A DNA stretch of 64,000 nucleotides from Trichomonas vaginalis G3 (GCF_026262505.1 NC_067203.1:7068001-7132000); one strand, 5' to 3'. Positions 36,728 to 49,000 are shown, numbered from the stretch's first letter. Notes: a model not told the origin generated them from the sequence alone. Program-made: numbers and translations.

Positions 36728-37309
36728 ATGTCCGACGTCCCACCAACCGAGTCCATTCCCAAACCAGAGGAACCTAAAGCACCAGCCCCTGCACCTCAGT
36801 TCCAGCAAGTCCCTCCACCAAATTACTACCAATTTCCACCTCAAGGTTACTACCAATTTCCACTACAAGGCTTCCCGAACTACCCTCCTCCTCAGCCTAT
36901 GCCTTACTTCCCCAACCCTTGGATGTTCCAGCAAGCTCCACCCCAGCAATTCCAATCTCAATCCCAATCGAAGAGAGACCAAGACTTCGAAGAAGGCCTG
37001 AACCGCTTACGCAAAGAGTATGCTACAGCTCCAATGGAAGACGACAGGCTTTCAGTCTCTTCCCTAAGGTCGACCAATTCGACTCGTACCACAGATTCGG
37101 TTCGTGACCGTGAAGACTACCTCAAGCAGTCTGAGAGACTCTTCATCCTACAACCATTTACAGTTGGAGCTCTCAAGAACATGCGCAATTACGAAGGTCA
37201 GACACCAGCTGGAGACCGCAAAACAGACGTACTCGCAAGAGCAGTCCAACTGGTCAAGACAAAGACTGAGATAGTCGACTTCATTCTTGCAGCTTGCCCA
37301 TACAAGTAA
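36728..37309 (+). CDS. Pro/Gln/Tyr-rich 193-aa protein (M2 copy)
   Basis: Open frame. Low-complexity P/Q/Y/F tract from about residues 10 to 80, then RDQDFEEGLNRLRKEYAT and a globular end LILAACPYK-like. Role unknown; it may be flexible virion surface or scaffold. Confidence 0.6.
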   Translation: MSDVPPTESIPKPEEPKAPAPAPQFQQVPPPNYYQFPPQGYYQFPLQGFPNYPPPQPMPYFPNPWMFQQAPPQQFQSQSQSKRDQDFEEGLNRLRKEYATAPMEDDRLSVSSLRSTNSTRTTDSVRDREDYLKQSERLFILQPFTVGALKNMRNYEGQTPAGDRKTDVLARAVQLVKTKTEIVDFILAACPYK

Positions 37310-37337
37310 AAAAATAAACAATTACGAGTTAAACTTT

Positions 37338-37538
37338 TTATTCTTTCTTTTCTGAGTTGTTTAGAGCTGGTTTCTCTTGTAGAAACCTTTCGTACTCTTC
37401 CATGGTCATGTAATTGCGAATTTGGTACGCAATTCCAGGTTCGTTGTTTTTGAACCTTATGTATGTAACGCTTCCATCCTCCTCAGGGAAGTAAGCTGCT
37501 AACATCTGACCAAGTTTTCTCGGTGACTCGGAGCTCAT
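37338..37538 (-). CDS. Unknown 66-aa protein (M2 copy)
   Basis: One substitution against 10305-10505. TGTCACTTTTT lies just upstream at 37544-37554. Confidence 0.55.
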   Translation of the reverse strand: MSSESPRKLGQMLAAYFPEEDGSVTYIRFKNNEPGIAYQIRNYMTMEEYERFLQEKPALNNSEKKE

Positions 37539-37578
37539 AAAAATGTCACTTTTTAAACGTTAAGTTTTTAGTCTTAAT

Positions 37579-37773
37579 TTACCCTTTGTTTACCCTTTGT
37601 TTGTCAATGTAGTATTGGAGTGCAATTTCTCCAAATTCTCTGTGTCGGAGTTCTTCAGCATTTTCCAAGGTGTACCTGGAGAACTCAAAGAAGTTGTCAA
37701 GAAGATACTGCCATGCTGCTCTTCTGAGTTCGTCGGTATTTTGGAAGTGTTGCACCTTCGAGTCTTCTGACAT
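37579..37773 (-). CDS. Unknown 64-aa helical protein (M2 copy)
   Basis: Start chosen at MSEDSK (37773), matching 10069. Few substitutions. Confidence 0.55.
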   Translation of the reverse strand: MSEDSKVQHFQNTDELRRAAWQYLLDNFFEFSRYTLENAEELRHREFGEIALQYYIDKQRVNKG

Positions 37774-37817
37774 GAAAAAAATGACACTTTTTCTATTAAA
37801 CCGTTTTGGCATTTCTC

Positions 37818-37997
37818 ATGAGTGAGTATAGTTCTGCCGAACCATTGGAAGAGAAGAAGTACCCTTGCTGGCAAAAGACAAAAATAGTTGCCTTAGTTGT
37901 CATTGCAATTGTACTCGTAATTGAATTCATTGTACTTCTCTTCACGTACATAAAACTCAGCAATGGTATTTGCTTTAAGAAGCTACCATCTTACTAA
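37818..37997 (+). CDS. 59-aa single-pass membrane protein (M2 copy)
   Basis: Polar head with EPLEEKKYPCWQK, then a helix of about 23 hydrophobic residues (VALVVIAIVLVIEFIVLLFT), then IKLSNGICFKK. I chose the ATG at 37818 over an upstream TTG. Confidence 0.6.
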   Translation: MSEYSSAEPLEEKKYPCWQKTKIVALVVIAIVLVIEFIVLLFTYIKLSNGICFKKLPSY

Positions 37998-38011
37998 GAC
38001 TAAACACTTAG

Positions 38012-38042
38012 ATTTTTCAAGCTTGACTTTTTACAATTTGAA
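38012..38042 (-). repeat. 31-bp repeat of the ATPase 3' end (M2)
   Basis: Counterpart of 9802-9832; its partner is at the ATPase 3' end near 39670-39690. Confidence 0.7.
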
Positions 38043-38059
38043 TTTTGTTGCTGAATTCA

Positions 38060-38300
38060 GTAAAAATATATTTTAGGGTAGAAGGGTATATCTACCCCGT
38101 TTTCTACCCTCATTTCTACCCTCTTGAATTTTCATGAATTTTATACAGAAAATGCTTGTTTTGAGGTCGAGCCACTTTTGGCTCCACCGTATTCTTTCAA
38201 CCAAAACTCATGAATTCAGCAAAAATATAATTTAGGGTAGAAGGTTAGATCTAACCTGTTTTCTAACCTGTTTTCTACCCTCTTGAATTTTCATGAGTTT
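38060..38300. repeat. Palindrome modules left of the 38365 gene
   Basis: Two modules: one with a GGGTATATCTACCC-type core near 38085 and one with the exact GGTTAGATCTAACC (38243-38256). The region between them is longer and different from M1. Confidence 0.7.
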
Positions 38301-38364
38301 TCCCGAAATAAAAAATAAAGTTGGTTTTTTTAAAAAAATATTTTTTTATTTTTATTGTAAGAAC

Positions 38365-39279
38365 ATGTTAGCAACAACAGCACCAAACTCGTTAGTCATG
38401 AACCCAACTTCAATGTTAGTAGAGATGAAAAGCTTCATTCCTTCTTCATATACTTTCGAAAAAGAAATCCAGAAGATAAAGCAAGAACTTCTCCAAGGAG
38501 ATTTAGATTGCACTGCAAAAGATGAAACAGATGAAGAATATCTTTATGAAATGCAGGATATTATTGACCATCTACCTAAACTTCCTGAAATCCAACAACA
38601 AAAGCTTACTATTCCAGAATTCGATGAAATAGAAGTCAAAGCAACTGACTCAGTAGAAATAAAGAAGTTCATACGTAAGGTTAACTATGAGTTTCTTGGA
38701 TTTCATTGCAACCACAAAGTTATGGACAAAGATTGCGATATGGTATATAAGAACATCTCTGACATATACAAATCTGGGGAGTTTAAGACCTACGACAACT
38801 TTGTTTCGTTAGTTGCAAAATGTGTATGGCAGATAAGAGATAAAGATAGAAGAGGTAAGGTATGGAATGAACAGATAAAACCCGCAACTTTTGAGTTAAA
38901 GAGAGCAATTGACGCCTTAGTCATACTAGCAGGTAAGATTTCAATGTACAATGCTAAAATGAACCCACAATGTTCAAAATGTAAAGCAGCAATGAGGAAA
39001 TATAACTACTCCGTCAAAGAGATAGAACGTATGCGAAACGACTATGCTGACTTAAAGAAAGAAGTAGAGAAACCAGCAGAAGATAAAATGGACATGTTGA
39101 CATTTCTGAACAAAAACTATCCAACAGCTGACGATTTCCTTCTATCTGATGTCAAGAAGAAATATAAAGAAACATTCGGCATAGTTAAAACATTCGATGT
39201 ACTGACAGAAGAAATAGAAGCTACGAAATTGTTTAGAATTTCACGAATTCACAATGTTTACCATGTAAAACGCTTATAA
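38365..39279 (+). CDS. Unknown 304-aa protein in a repeat-bounded cassette (M2 copy)
   Basis: Open from the ATG at 38365. Features are a helical N-terminal half, a CNHKVMDKDCD patch, the CSKC pair, a coiled coil near residues 210-235 (SVKEIERMRNDYADLKKEV) and a C-terminus ISRIHNVYHVKRL. An A/T leader precedes it. It converges on the ATPase gene. Confidence 0.65.
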   Translation: MLATTAPNSLVMNPTSMLVEMKSFIPSSYTFEKEIQKIKQELLQGDLDCTAKDETDEEYLYEMQDIIDHLPKLPEIQQQKLTIPEFDEIEVKATDSVEIKKFIRKVNYEFLGFHCNHKVMDKDCDMVYKNISDIYKSGEFKTYDNFVSLVAKCVWQIRDKDRRGKVWNEQIKPATFELKRAIDALVILAGKISMYNAKMNPQCSKCKAAMRKYNYSVKEIERMRNDYADLKKEVEKPAEDKMDMLTFLNKNYPTADDFLLSDVKKKYKETFGIVKTFDVLTEEIEATKLFRISRIHNVYHVKRL

Positions 39280-39668
39280 AATAACTGGGGTAGAAAAGAG
39301 GGTAGAAAAGAGGGTAGATATACCCATCTACCCTAAAATATATTTTTATTGAATTCAACAACAAAATTCTGAGTAAAATGACATATGGAACACATACTTT
39401 TTTCAGTAAGGACATATGGGGTAGAAAAGAGGTTAGAAAAGAGGTTAGATCTAACCTTCTACCCTAAAATATATTTTTATTGAATTCCGTACGAAAACAG
39501 TGAAATTTCTCTAGACCGACTTTTATCGGCCTTGCATAAAACACATGAAAATCATGAAGCACAGCGAGTAGGGAAGAAACCCCAGTCGCCAAAACTCTAT
39601 GAAAACAGTGAAAAATAACAGAGTATTTTGACAACTTCAAACAAGCAGAGTAAATGAACCATTTATTT
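39280..39668. other. Intergenic stretch right of the cassette gene
   Basis: No gene. Palindrome modules lie at 39285-39490, with the exact core at 39443-39456 and a GGGTAGATATACCC variant at 39311-39324. The remainder is AT-rich. Confidence 0.65.
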
Positions 39669-40643
39669 TTATTGACTTTTTACAATTTGAACTTTGTTCG
39701 CGTAGATGTGAATTCTGAAAGAAGTATGAGGGTCTTGTATGACTTTGTACTTCTCCCATAGTTCATGTCTGTCAAACTTACCTGCCATGGACTCTTTCAT
39801 AAGTTCCATGAAATCGTCTTCGGACAATCCAGGGAAAAGTATGATATCAGTAAGTATTCTTTTAACATCCTTACTTAAACTCTTTGCTGTCTGTACACAA
39901 ATGACAACTGAGATGTTAAAGTGTCTGAGCTTCTTAAGAATTCGACACATATCTTGTTCTCTGTTCTTTAACAAAGGATGAGAAGCAAAGTCATCTAAGA
40001 TAAGAAGACATCTATGAGGGTAAGTCTTCCAATCGTAAGATTGCAATTTCTTCGAAATGTATTCTATCTCTTTCTGTTTGTTTCTGAAGTGTTTCTTCTC
40101 TAATATTCTCTGCATTTCCTCATTTGGGTCTTTAAACTTCGAATTGACATACTCATTTATAGCATTGTACTTCAAAACTCTTCTTTGGTACTTCTTTATC
40201 CAATCTAACAACTCAGAGTCTTTTATACATACTAACTTAGACTTCTTTATAATATCTTTGAACGAATTGACGGTTTGGTCAAATTGACCAGAAGTACTAC
40301 AAATGACTACTAACTCATAGAATGGGTTCTTCTCATCTAGTTCTTGTTGTTGTGCAGCCATTTTAAGATAAGTGAAAGTCTTGCCCGACCCAGGTGGTGC
40401 GATTAGACCTGTTATACCATTCTGAGCAAATAGGAACTTTTCATGTATGGGTTTTATCTGAGCATTTTCTAACTTCCTCTTGTTCTTGTTTAAAACATTC
40501 TCAAATTTTTTGTCAATGTCAGCAAACTTTTTTTCTAACATATTTTTAGAAAAATTAAAATTTTTATCTTTTTGAAAATGTCTAGCGATTTCGCTATCTA
40601 TATTCGAGACAAACTTTTCGACAGCAAAACATCTGTCGACCAT
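39669..40643 (-). CDS. Genome-packaging ATPase (M2 copy)
   Basis: 324-aa open frame from the ATG at 40643 (MVDRCFAVEKF). Walker A APPGSGKT lies near residue 83, Walker B LLILDDF near 217, with FPGLSEDDFMELM near 270. Its 5' end lies inside the oppositely oriented 40578-41024 gene, so the true start could be later. Confidence 0.8.
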   Translation of the reverse strand: MVDRCFAVEKFVSNIDSEIARHFQKDKNFNFSKNMLEKKFADIDKKFENVLNKNKRKLENAQIKPIHEKFLFAQNGITGLIAPPGSGKTFTYLKMAAQQQELDEKNPFYELVVICSTSGQFDQTVNSFKDIIKKSKLVCIKDSELLDWIKKYQRRVLKYNAINEYVNSKFKDPNEEMQRILEKKHFRNKQKEIEYISKKLQSYDWKTYPHRCLLILDDFASHPLLKNREQDMCRILKKLRHFNISVVICVQTAKSLSKDVKRILTDIILFPGLSEDDFMELMKESMAGKFDRHELWEKYKVIQDPHTSFRIHIYANKVQIVKSQ

Positions 40644-41024
40644 AAAATCTTACATAGTGTAAACAAGAAAGGGGAATTTGTTCTAAAGTTCTGTTTCTGG
40701 GAATATGACAAGAACCATAAAACATTAGCAGAGCAGTCTTAAAATTTGTCAATGACAGACTTGTTGACAGAGATGACGCCGATTGGAAAGATGAAGTCCA
40801 ACAAAAGTTCTTAGAATGCAAAGAAGACACATGCGCTGTTCTTGAAGATGAAATAGGAAACAGAATAGAGAGCTATTAAAGGACAAAGAACTTTTACATA
40901 AATATGGTTGCGCCAAATTTGACATAACTCCACCAGAGAAGAAGAAGAAGAGAGAAAAGAAAGAAAAGAAAGTAGAAGAGAAGAAAGAACCTGAACCAGT
41001 TCCAGAGAAGAATTTGACATGTAA
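40578..41024 (+). pseudogene. Lys/Glu-rich unknown protein (M2 copy, interrupted)
   Basis: Counterpart of 6930-7390, with the same MSSDFAIYIRDK start and basic tail. It ends in the shared 22-bp palindrome at 41022-41043. Confidence 0.5.
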
Positions 41025-41043
41025 AAATAAAATTTTATTTTTA
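41022..41043. terminator. 22-bp palindrome holding both convergent stops (M2)
   Basis: Same perfect A/T palindrome as 6911-6932, with stop codons at both ends. Confidence 0.5.
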
Positions 41044-41458
41044 GAACATTTCTGGGTCAATGTCAATGTTCTCTTCCTCTTTAGGAGCAAACACTGGCTT
41101 AGACTCTAAAATCTTTTTACCCAATTTACCTTGAACTTCAACTATCTTAGACTCATAAATTCATAGTCGTCTGCTTTCTTTGGTTCATAAGGTATAACAA
41201 GTTTGTATGCTTTGCCTTCTTTAAGGTTTGAGAACCTTCTGTCAAAATTTTCTTTGACTGCTAACAAACCTTCTATGTCTAAGTCTTCAAATTTCGCACC
41301 ATTTTTAGTCACAATAGCAAACTTAACTGGTTCGATGTTCCAAACTTTGTCAAATGTAGACTTTTCAAAATGGTAGAAGTAAACATTCAAATAAGCGAAT
41401 GGGTCTAGTTCTTCTTTGACTTCTGTCATGTACTTGTTGACTGAATGAATTTCGTCAT
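41041..41458 (-). pseudogene. Unknown 139-aa-class protein (M2 copy, interrupted)
   Basis: Counterpart of 6494-6913. The globular core is well conserved; the frame is not continuous. Confidence 0.55.
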
Positions 41459-41493
41459 CTTTTCTATCGGATAAAAAAATATTTTTTTTAAAT

Positions 41494-42715
41494 TTACTCA
41501 GAAAAATTTTTCTTTGTATATACGCCGTTCTGAACATCTAAAAGACTTTTGACATTTGCCAAGAATGTTCGTTTAGAAGCTGCCATATAACCATATTCTT
41601 GACAATATTGTTTATACATCGTACAATGACCTTTCATCTAAACACTCAAAGTTAGTCTCATCTATAAACAGTTCATATACACTCTTGTTTGCTTCTAACA
41701 ATGTTTGTTTCTTCTATGTGGTATTTGTCTTGGATTGAACTTAGAAATATCTAATGTCATAAAATATGAGAACAAGTGGTTGTAAAAGTTAGGTGTCAAA
41801 GTTTCTGCTAAGTCGTCAAAATATTCTGTATCTTGCATATGAGAATCTGACGTTCTGACAACTACATATCTTCTGTCAGAACTTTCTAACTTCATCGGAA
41901 CAGCATTGTTTGAAACCATAATGAATTTGCAACATTTTCACAAACTCTTTGGTCTTTATACTTTCTTTCAACAACTCCAACTTTGTCTGTTATAAGACTC
42001 TTCAAAGCATCTGAGTTCAAAACTTTTGTTGTATCTATACTTTGAAGTTCATTGCAAACTATAAGTTTCATATTCTCTATTGAGAGTTAAACTTACCGCA
42101 GATGTTTTCTAAGTTTGTCATATTAGGGTTCGAATACCTCTAACAGTTTGCAAAATATCTGTAAAGAAAGTGTTCTTACCAGTTCCTTGTTTTCCAATTA
42201 TAATGAGAGCAGTTTCATTTTTAGCACTTGGATGTTGTAAGATGTTTGCAAACCAACATAAGATATACTCATAGACTTTTCGTTTCCATTGCATATAATT
42301 TCTTTGACATGGTCTAACCAAGCTTCTATAATATTTTCTTTCCATTCTACTTGTTCGTATTTATATCCAGTGAAGATAGAATAGAAGTTTGGAGAAGGTG
42401 TATAGAACTTTATACCTCGAACTGAAAAATCTTCTAACTTTGACAATAAGATATCCCAAGCATCTAACATCTTCATCCAACTTGTACGACTTTTATTTTC
42501 TTAAGTTTCTGTCTACATTCTTGTTCTGAAACTATTGTTGCTCTTGGTTTGTTAAAGACAACATCCCATTCTTTCATGACATAACATTCTGGGGCAGAGT
42601 CAACATAAATGACTAAACGTTTCAAATTCTCGACTGCTTTGTTATAGTCTCTAAATGGACACATATTTCTGAATGCTTGGAAGTCATAAAAATCTGAAAC
42701 ATCTATTCTGTACAT
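41494..42715 (-). pseudogene. SF3 helicase (M2 copy, interrupted)
   Basis: Counterpart of 5223-6458; the Walker A region IIIGKQGTGKNTFF and the N-terminal segment are recognisable. Several breaks. Confidence 0.8.
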
Positions 42716-42743
42716 TTTTATAAAAATAAAAAAAATATTTTTT

Positions 42744-43541
42744 TTATTCTTGACTTTGTTGTTCCATTTGTTGCATTTGTTGTTCTTGAGCTATTTGTTG
42801 TTGAAGTTGTTCTTGTAATACAATACTTTCACCAGTTGCATCTTCCAATTCGAAACTTTCTGCCGTCATTGACAAATACATAGGACATAAAAGTTTTACA
42901 GGAACAAAGTTTGCGTCAACTAAGGTTAAGTTTATGTTTGCTAAAGTGTTTGAGTTCACTAAAGCTGAAAACTCTGCATTCGAATGAACAATAGGCAAAC
43001 CAGCAGAGAAAGTGTTGTTTATACGCATGAGTATCTTTTGGTCATAGTAGTTTCTGTCGACATTCGAATAGCACTTTGAACCTAAGTTTGAAACAATATA
43101 TAAAATAGGTGTACTTAAAGTCAATGGAATAGACATTCCTTGTATGACACCTTTTCCTGTTATAGGAAACTGTTGGTAGTAAAAACCAGATATAAGTTTT
43201 GTATTATAGCTCATATCGTTTATACTAAACTCAGTCGGACATCCAAACATAATGAAACCTGCTCTAGTTGCAGCACATGTTACATCCGTCCTTAAAGTAT
43301 TAAATAAGTCAACAAAACCTGTTGGTGGTATATCTGAGTAAGTATCTTCAAAGAAGTATTTTTTACCATTCACAACAACAAAGTCTTCTGGTGTCAAAAG
43401 AGCAAAACAGGCTTTAGTCGTCATTGTGTTTAAGGTCAGTTTACAATATCGTCCTTGAGGACTTTGTAAGTTTGTTGTTATAGAATTATATGACTCAGGG
43501 TTTTTAGTCGTAATAGTATAAACCACTATGTCTTCTGCCAT
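42744..43541 (-). CDS. Penton-like minor capsid protein (M2 copy)
   Basis: 265-aa open frame; Gln-rich tail with QQQIAQEQQMQQMEQQSQE. Otherwise essentially identical to 4391-5193. Confidence 0.6.
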   Translation of the reverse strand: MAEDIVVYTITTKNPESYNSITTNLQSPQGRYCKLTLNTMTTKACFALLTPEDFVVVNGKKYFFEDTYSDIPPTGFVDLFNTLRTDVTCAATRAGFIMFGCPTEFSINDMSYNTKLISGFYYQQFPITGKGVIQGMSIPLTLSTPILYIVSNLGSKCYSNVDRNYYDQKILMRINNTFSAGLPIVHSNAEFSALVNSNTLANINLTLVDANFVPVKLLCPMYLSMTAESFELEDATGESIVLQEQLQQQIAQEQQMQQMEQQSQE

Positions 43542-44125
43542 TTACTTAGCAATAAATTTTAATGAAATGTTGTGGTCGTCAAATATTTTTATGACGTCTG
43601 GGAAACTATATTTTAAGTTCAACGTTTCACCTCCTTTCATAACGTATATCTTGTCAATGACATTATATGAAACACCACAGCAAGCAATGTCGGGTTCTAT
43701 TTCTTTGATGTTTATATCGTCTGCCTCTGTCAAAAGTTTCAATAGTTCTTTCAAAACTTCATGAGGTGCGATGACATATGAGTTCACTTTTACAGGGTTG
43801 TGTTCGACCAAGTTTAACATTATACCAAAGCTTGACAAATCTTCTCCTGAGTTTTAAGTTTGTCTTTAAGTTGTTGGTAGTCGTTTCGAATATCTGCAAC
43901 AGAACTTAAGTCTCTGCTAACTTCAGGATATGTTGGTTGTTCTTTTACAGGAACTATTGTTATACCATCTTCGTCTTCGTATGGTTTCCCCACTTCAACA
44001 TCTCTTTCTTTGACATTGACAACAACACTTTGACTGTTTGTTTGAGTTGGTGAATTTAACTTCACATCTGCCACCGCCATTAAACCTTTTGAAACACTTA
44101 CGCTTCTATTTTTCGGAAATGACAT
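43542..44125 (-). pseudogene. Unknown 193-aa-class protein (M2 copy, interrupted)
   Basis: Counterpart of 3805-4386, abutting the penton-like gene. Confidence 0.5.
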
Positions 44126-44143
44126 TTTACTTAGAATAAAAAG

Positions 44144-44389
44144 ATGGACGTATTTGAGTATCTCTTCGAATTGAAGCAGAACAAAGTTTACACACACAAA
44201 CAATACAAATACATTGACAGAATAGTTCTTTATACAAACAATGGAAAATGTTATAGAATAGCAGTCTTTGCTGAACCAAAATATTTTCATAAAGCAAAGA
44301 AAGTTGGTATAACTGAAATGGTGAAAGTTCTTGAAGCAGACAAAAATATAACAACAAAACTGACGATATTTCTAAAGGTAAGTTTATAA
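44144..44389 (+). CDS. Unknown 81-aa protein
   Basis: Frame beginning MDVFEYLFELKQNKVYTHKQ with a compact middle (RIVLYTNNGKCYRIAVFAEP). The 3' end may not be the original one. It is divergent from the 44125 gene by 18 bp. No family recognised. Confidence 0.45.
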   Translation: MDVFEYLFELKQNKVYTHKQYKYIDRIVLYTNNGKCYRIAVFAEPKYFHKAKKVGITEMVKVLEADKNITTKLTIFLKVSL

Positions 44390-44455
44390 TACAATATTAT
44401 GTCAAAACTGGCGTACTGTCAATATTTGACGGAGAGAAGTCAGTTCAAGAACAAC

Positions 44456-46056
44456 TTACTGACCTGCTGCCAAAATCTGCTCGATGGAAGCTGTCGTTAT
44501 GCCAATCTGAGGAGCCCCAGCAGGTTTCATCGAACGAATCTTCAAAAGAGCATCTTCCGTGAAAAGTGCTATTGGTTTTGTAAACTTCTTTGCTTTCAAT
44601 TCATCTGGACCGTCTCTGTCACCAGTATATTGTATTTGAACTGTACCAACAGTTGAAATACCACCCATAAAGTCTTCTGAGTCAGCAAATGGAATGCCAA
44701 GCCAAAAGTTTGAACGGTCTCCATTTGTATATTGAGTTTTTTGACCTCCTGTATGAGTCCATACTTTCACATATGGCATAATAGAACTTTGCATTTCAGG
44801 GTTAATGGTTGTTGTGAAGTTGTTGTTAAAGTTCATAGCATCTAATGTCAAGTTGTATGACCTCATATCCTCAACTGTAGAATATTCTTCTCTTGGATAA
44901 TATTTGCCATCTATGTTTATATGATATTTAATACCAGGGTTGTAGAAACAAGAATAGTCATTTATAGTTCGTCTGAACAGTACAAACATAGTATCTGCAT
45001 GTTTCATTGCAGTTGTTAAAGCAATATCTGTTCTTGCACCTGGGTCAGCACTTTGGTTTCCAACTTCACCTGCAAAGTCTTTGACAGATATTTGGTGTAT
45101 AGGGAACATAAGTGGAACTGCAATATATTTGGCAGCTAAAGCATTTGAAATATCTGGGTCCAACATATAGACTGCAAGTCTGCTTTCTATTCTCTTGCAT
45201 TCAAATTTTTCGCATGTGAACTTAACTGGGTCCCAAGCAGTTCCAGCAGCATTGAAATAATAGTTTACTTCAGTGTTGAGGTTTGAGAAACCAAAGTCTA
45301 AGTCAACTTTGTCTTTGCAAAAGTCGGCGAATGACGTTTATTTGTTCCCTACGTCTGTAAGAGTGAATGGGTCTTGTGTTGGTGCAATGACTAAGTTATT
45401 TTTGCTTGGAGTAAGTTCGATAGAAATTTTTCCTGCCCAGTTTGGCAAGTATCTTAAAAACCTGAAGATGAGGAAAGATGACAAAGGAACTCTAAGTTTC
45501 AGTTTTACTTTAGTGCTGCAGTTTCCATCCCAGAAAGGTTAACATAAACTCCTGGAACGTTAGGGTCAAGTCTTCTTATTTTCTCAATAGTTGCATACTG
45601 GTCTGTTTGTTCTCTAGCTTGTGGTTGTACTGAGTTTCTCAAAGCGAACCATTCATAGTTTGCCCATGTTACTGTTTGAACTAAGTCAGAGTTAGAATAT
45701 ATCTTATATCCCATGAAAACTTCTGGAGCATATTGGTATCCGACATAGAAAATTCCATTGCAACCTTTCTTGTCAGACAACTTGGCAGAAGGTTTTATTT
45801 CAATGTCTTGTTCCACGTATAAGAAAGAGTTGTCAATAGAAATTATATGAAACCTGTCGCAAGCAATATCTACTGTTGTTGAAGAACCTTCTCCAAACTC
45901 ACCTACGTTTCCATAAGAAACAGCAGTTGTATATTCGTAAGTTCCAGGAACTATTTCTGACCTTCTAATGGCATTGTCGCATTCGTTATACCATTCGGAA
46001 ACATTTCCATTCATAGCATCCAAAACTGTTGGCGTTATATTCTGAGCGGCGTACAT
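44456..46056 (-). pseudogene. Major capsid protein (M2 copy, interrupted)
   Basis: Counterpart of 1880-3476: same start MYAAQNITPTVLDAMNG and end QILAAGQ. The frame is not continuous. Confidence 0.75.
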
Positions 46057-46088
46057 TTCATATGAGTAAAAATATAGAATAGTTGGAT

Positions 46089-49000
46089 TTATATGTCATA
46101 ATAGAACCCACGTGGACCAAGCTTTACTTTCTTCCTGACTGAGTTTTTAACTCTTCTTTTTCCTTCATTGCCCTCTGCTTGAAGTTGTTGCATCTTTGCA
46201 TTATGTTCATCTAGTATGTTGCAAATTTCCCATGTCCTTTTTGCCTTTTGGCTCTGGTCGCCCATCTCAGGTAACCTATATCCTAGAAAGAGTTTGTCAT
46301 AGTCTGTATTTGAGTCTTCGCGTATTGTTTGCATGACTCTTTCCTGAGTTTCCGGTTCAAGCTCTTCAAACAGTGCCTGTCCATATGGAATAAGCTCGTT
46401 TCCAAATATATGTTTTTGTAGCCATTCTGGTTTTCTTTCCATGTTACCAACTATATCTTTTGTGAATGGGAAAGCTTTTACCCAATCTTTCAGTCTTGCG
46501 TCGTTTATTTCTGTAGTTGGTTTTATTTTGTCAAGGAACATGTTTTTCAATACTAACATTTCATCTGGTACTGTCCATTTGAGTTTTCTTAAATATTCAT
46601 CCCTTCTCGTTCATTGTCTGCAAAGTAAGTTTTTATGACATTTTGTAAACTTTCGTTTGCAAGGTCATGTACAATAGGTTCTCTTCCTTCTCTTCCCTAA
46701 CTTTCTTTCTAAACTCTTCACCAAATATACCATCTCTATGGTTCTGTGTAGTTCTTTGAGATAAATGTTCTAGAACGTCAGGTGTTATATTTCCATCAGC
46801 CATGTTCATTTCATACTGGTCCAAAATATCTGCATCTTTCATATCTTTCAATGGCATTAAAGCCGCGCTTAAAATACCAGCTATATCTGGTTCACCATTG
46901 ACTTCCATTGCGTCTACAACTTCTTGGAATTGAGGTTGTAAGTTTATGAACCACCTATCCGGATTAGCTTTATGACCCCATCTCATTGTAGTTCCATCGT
47001 CTGCAGAAACAAAAGTAGGTTTGTTTCCATCTTGGTTAGGTTCTGAATGAACTTTAAACAATGTTTCATTTCTATATGTTTTGTTGAAATTTAACCTTTT
47101 ATTTTCACCGAGTTCATCCGAAGATTGAACGTTAAATGCTCGTAAGTAAAAAGGGTTGTTGTATTTGCGTACATTTTCTTTCAGTACTTCCATTCTATGC
47201 TGAATATTTTCATCTGGTGTTGGAGTCTTTTGTATGTCGGTGAAAATTTTTCGATATTCTTCTACTATGTCAGCCGAATTTTTTTTAGACTCTTGGAAAT
47301 ATTCCATATTCTCCGCATACTCTTGTTGAGGGTCAAGATTTTTCGGCTGTTCCAAATCTTCATCTAGTTCTGTGAAGTTAGTTTCCAAAGGAAGGACTTG
47401 TTCGTTTCCTTCAGGCTCTTCTAGCTGTTGTTGCTGAACTATTTCTTCCATGTCTGGTTGTATCTGAACTATTTCTTCCTGTGGAGTTTCTTGTACCTCA
47501 TCTGCTGGCATTTCATATATTCCGAGACCGTTTTAACAATTTCCCTATCTACGTCATCCGCATTCATAAGCTTTTGTTCTTTCGTTCCGTCTCTATTTTT
47601 TACGCGTTTCATGACGAAAGTTGAATTGTCATTTAGCTCTGACATCAAATATCTCGGAGTAAATTCATCCATGTCATTTGGATGATATGCTATTAAATCA
47701 TATCCCTTAGCGAGCTTGTATTTTCCAGGTTTGAGATTATATCCGTTTTGGTGCTGAGCCATAAAGCTAAATAGGTTCGGGTCAGTATTTCCATCCTTGA
47801 ACTTTCCAATAGCTTCTTTATATCTGTCACTAAAGTCAACAGTATCTGGGAAACCACACTCTTCTTTAAGCATTTTTAAGAATTCTTGGTTTCCTTGTTC
47901 TCTACTTCTTTTATGTCCTTGCTCTGTTTGTGGTTGTTGTTGTGCAGGGTTTTGAACTGTTGGTTGTTGTGCTGGTGTTGGAGGTGGTTGTTGTGCTGGT
48001 TGTGTTTGTTGTTGTGTTGGTTGTTGTGTTGGTTTTGGTGCATGCCTGTGTCTATGTCCATGTGACGATGTAAATGTTTTAGGTAGTCCTGGTGCAGGTG
48101 CTTCTCTTGGAGGGTTTGGTGGTATATAAGTTCCACCAGCTGGCACATATGTTCCATCTGCAGCGTAATGTCCTACCTGACTTTTCGTTCTTAAGAAAGC
48201 ATTTACTAGGTCTGTTTTGGTCTGTTGTAACTCTTTTTCTTGACTTTTCACAACAGTTGCTCTAACGGCGTCATAGGCACTTTGAACTGCCTGTCTCGTT
48301 GCTGCATCTGTTATTTTCGTCATATTTTGTGCTACTTCTTTTAACTCTTTGTCGAAACCTTCAGACTTCAGTTTCTTTCCAGATGAGAAGTCGTTCACTT
48401 GTTTCACCTTACTATGAAGAGCTTCGGCGTTCTTAAAGTCAGCATTTGTTAAAGCTTCATTTGAACTGTCTTCATCCGCTTGTATTTTTGTCCTTATTGA
48501 CCCTATGAGTTGGGCTGCTTTAGCGTTGGCTTGGGCATCTAACCAGTCATTGTTAGCTTTTATATATTCTGCGCTTTTCATTGCCTTTTGCATAGCGCGT
48601 CGTTATTTTTACTTTCTTGTGCTAAGTTTTCATACTGTACGGTTTGGTTTTGCAACTGTAAAAGTTTTTCTGCCTTTACATTTGCTTCAACTTCTTTTTT
48701 ATACTCATCGCTATCCATATATGTCTTCAGGGCTTTTTGTTTTATTCTTCATCTTTCAGTATTTTATATTGAGTAGTATGGTTTTTCAAATTTATGACAT
48801 CTTGTTCCATTTTTGCTACTTCTGCTGCTTTTTCTGACACTTTTTTTGCATATTCCTCTGTACTTAGTTCTTTCAGTTGTTCTTCTTTCTTCTTTTTCTC
48901 TACGTTTAACTCATTTAGTTTCTTTGTGTGTCTGTCATATTCTAGTTTCTTTTCGTTTTCACTTATTTGCTTCTGTATGTCTATGTTTGACTTTTTGACA

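Noticed and set aside
36411-36746. N-terminal extension of the 36036-36410 gene through the repeat array
   Set aside because: The extension is repeat translation, is absent in the M1 copy, and an ATG directly at the array edge fits better.
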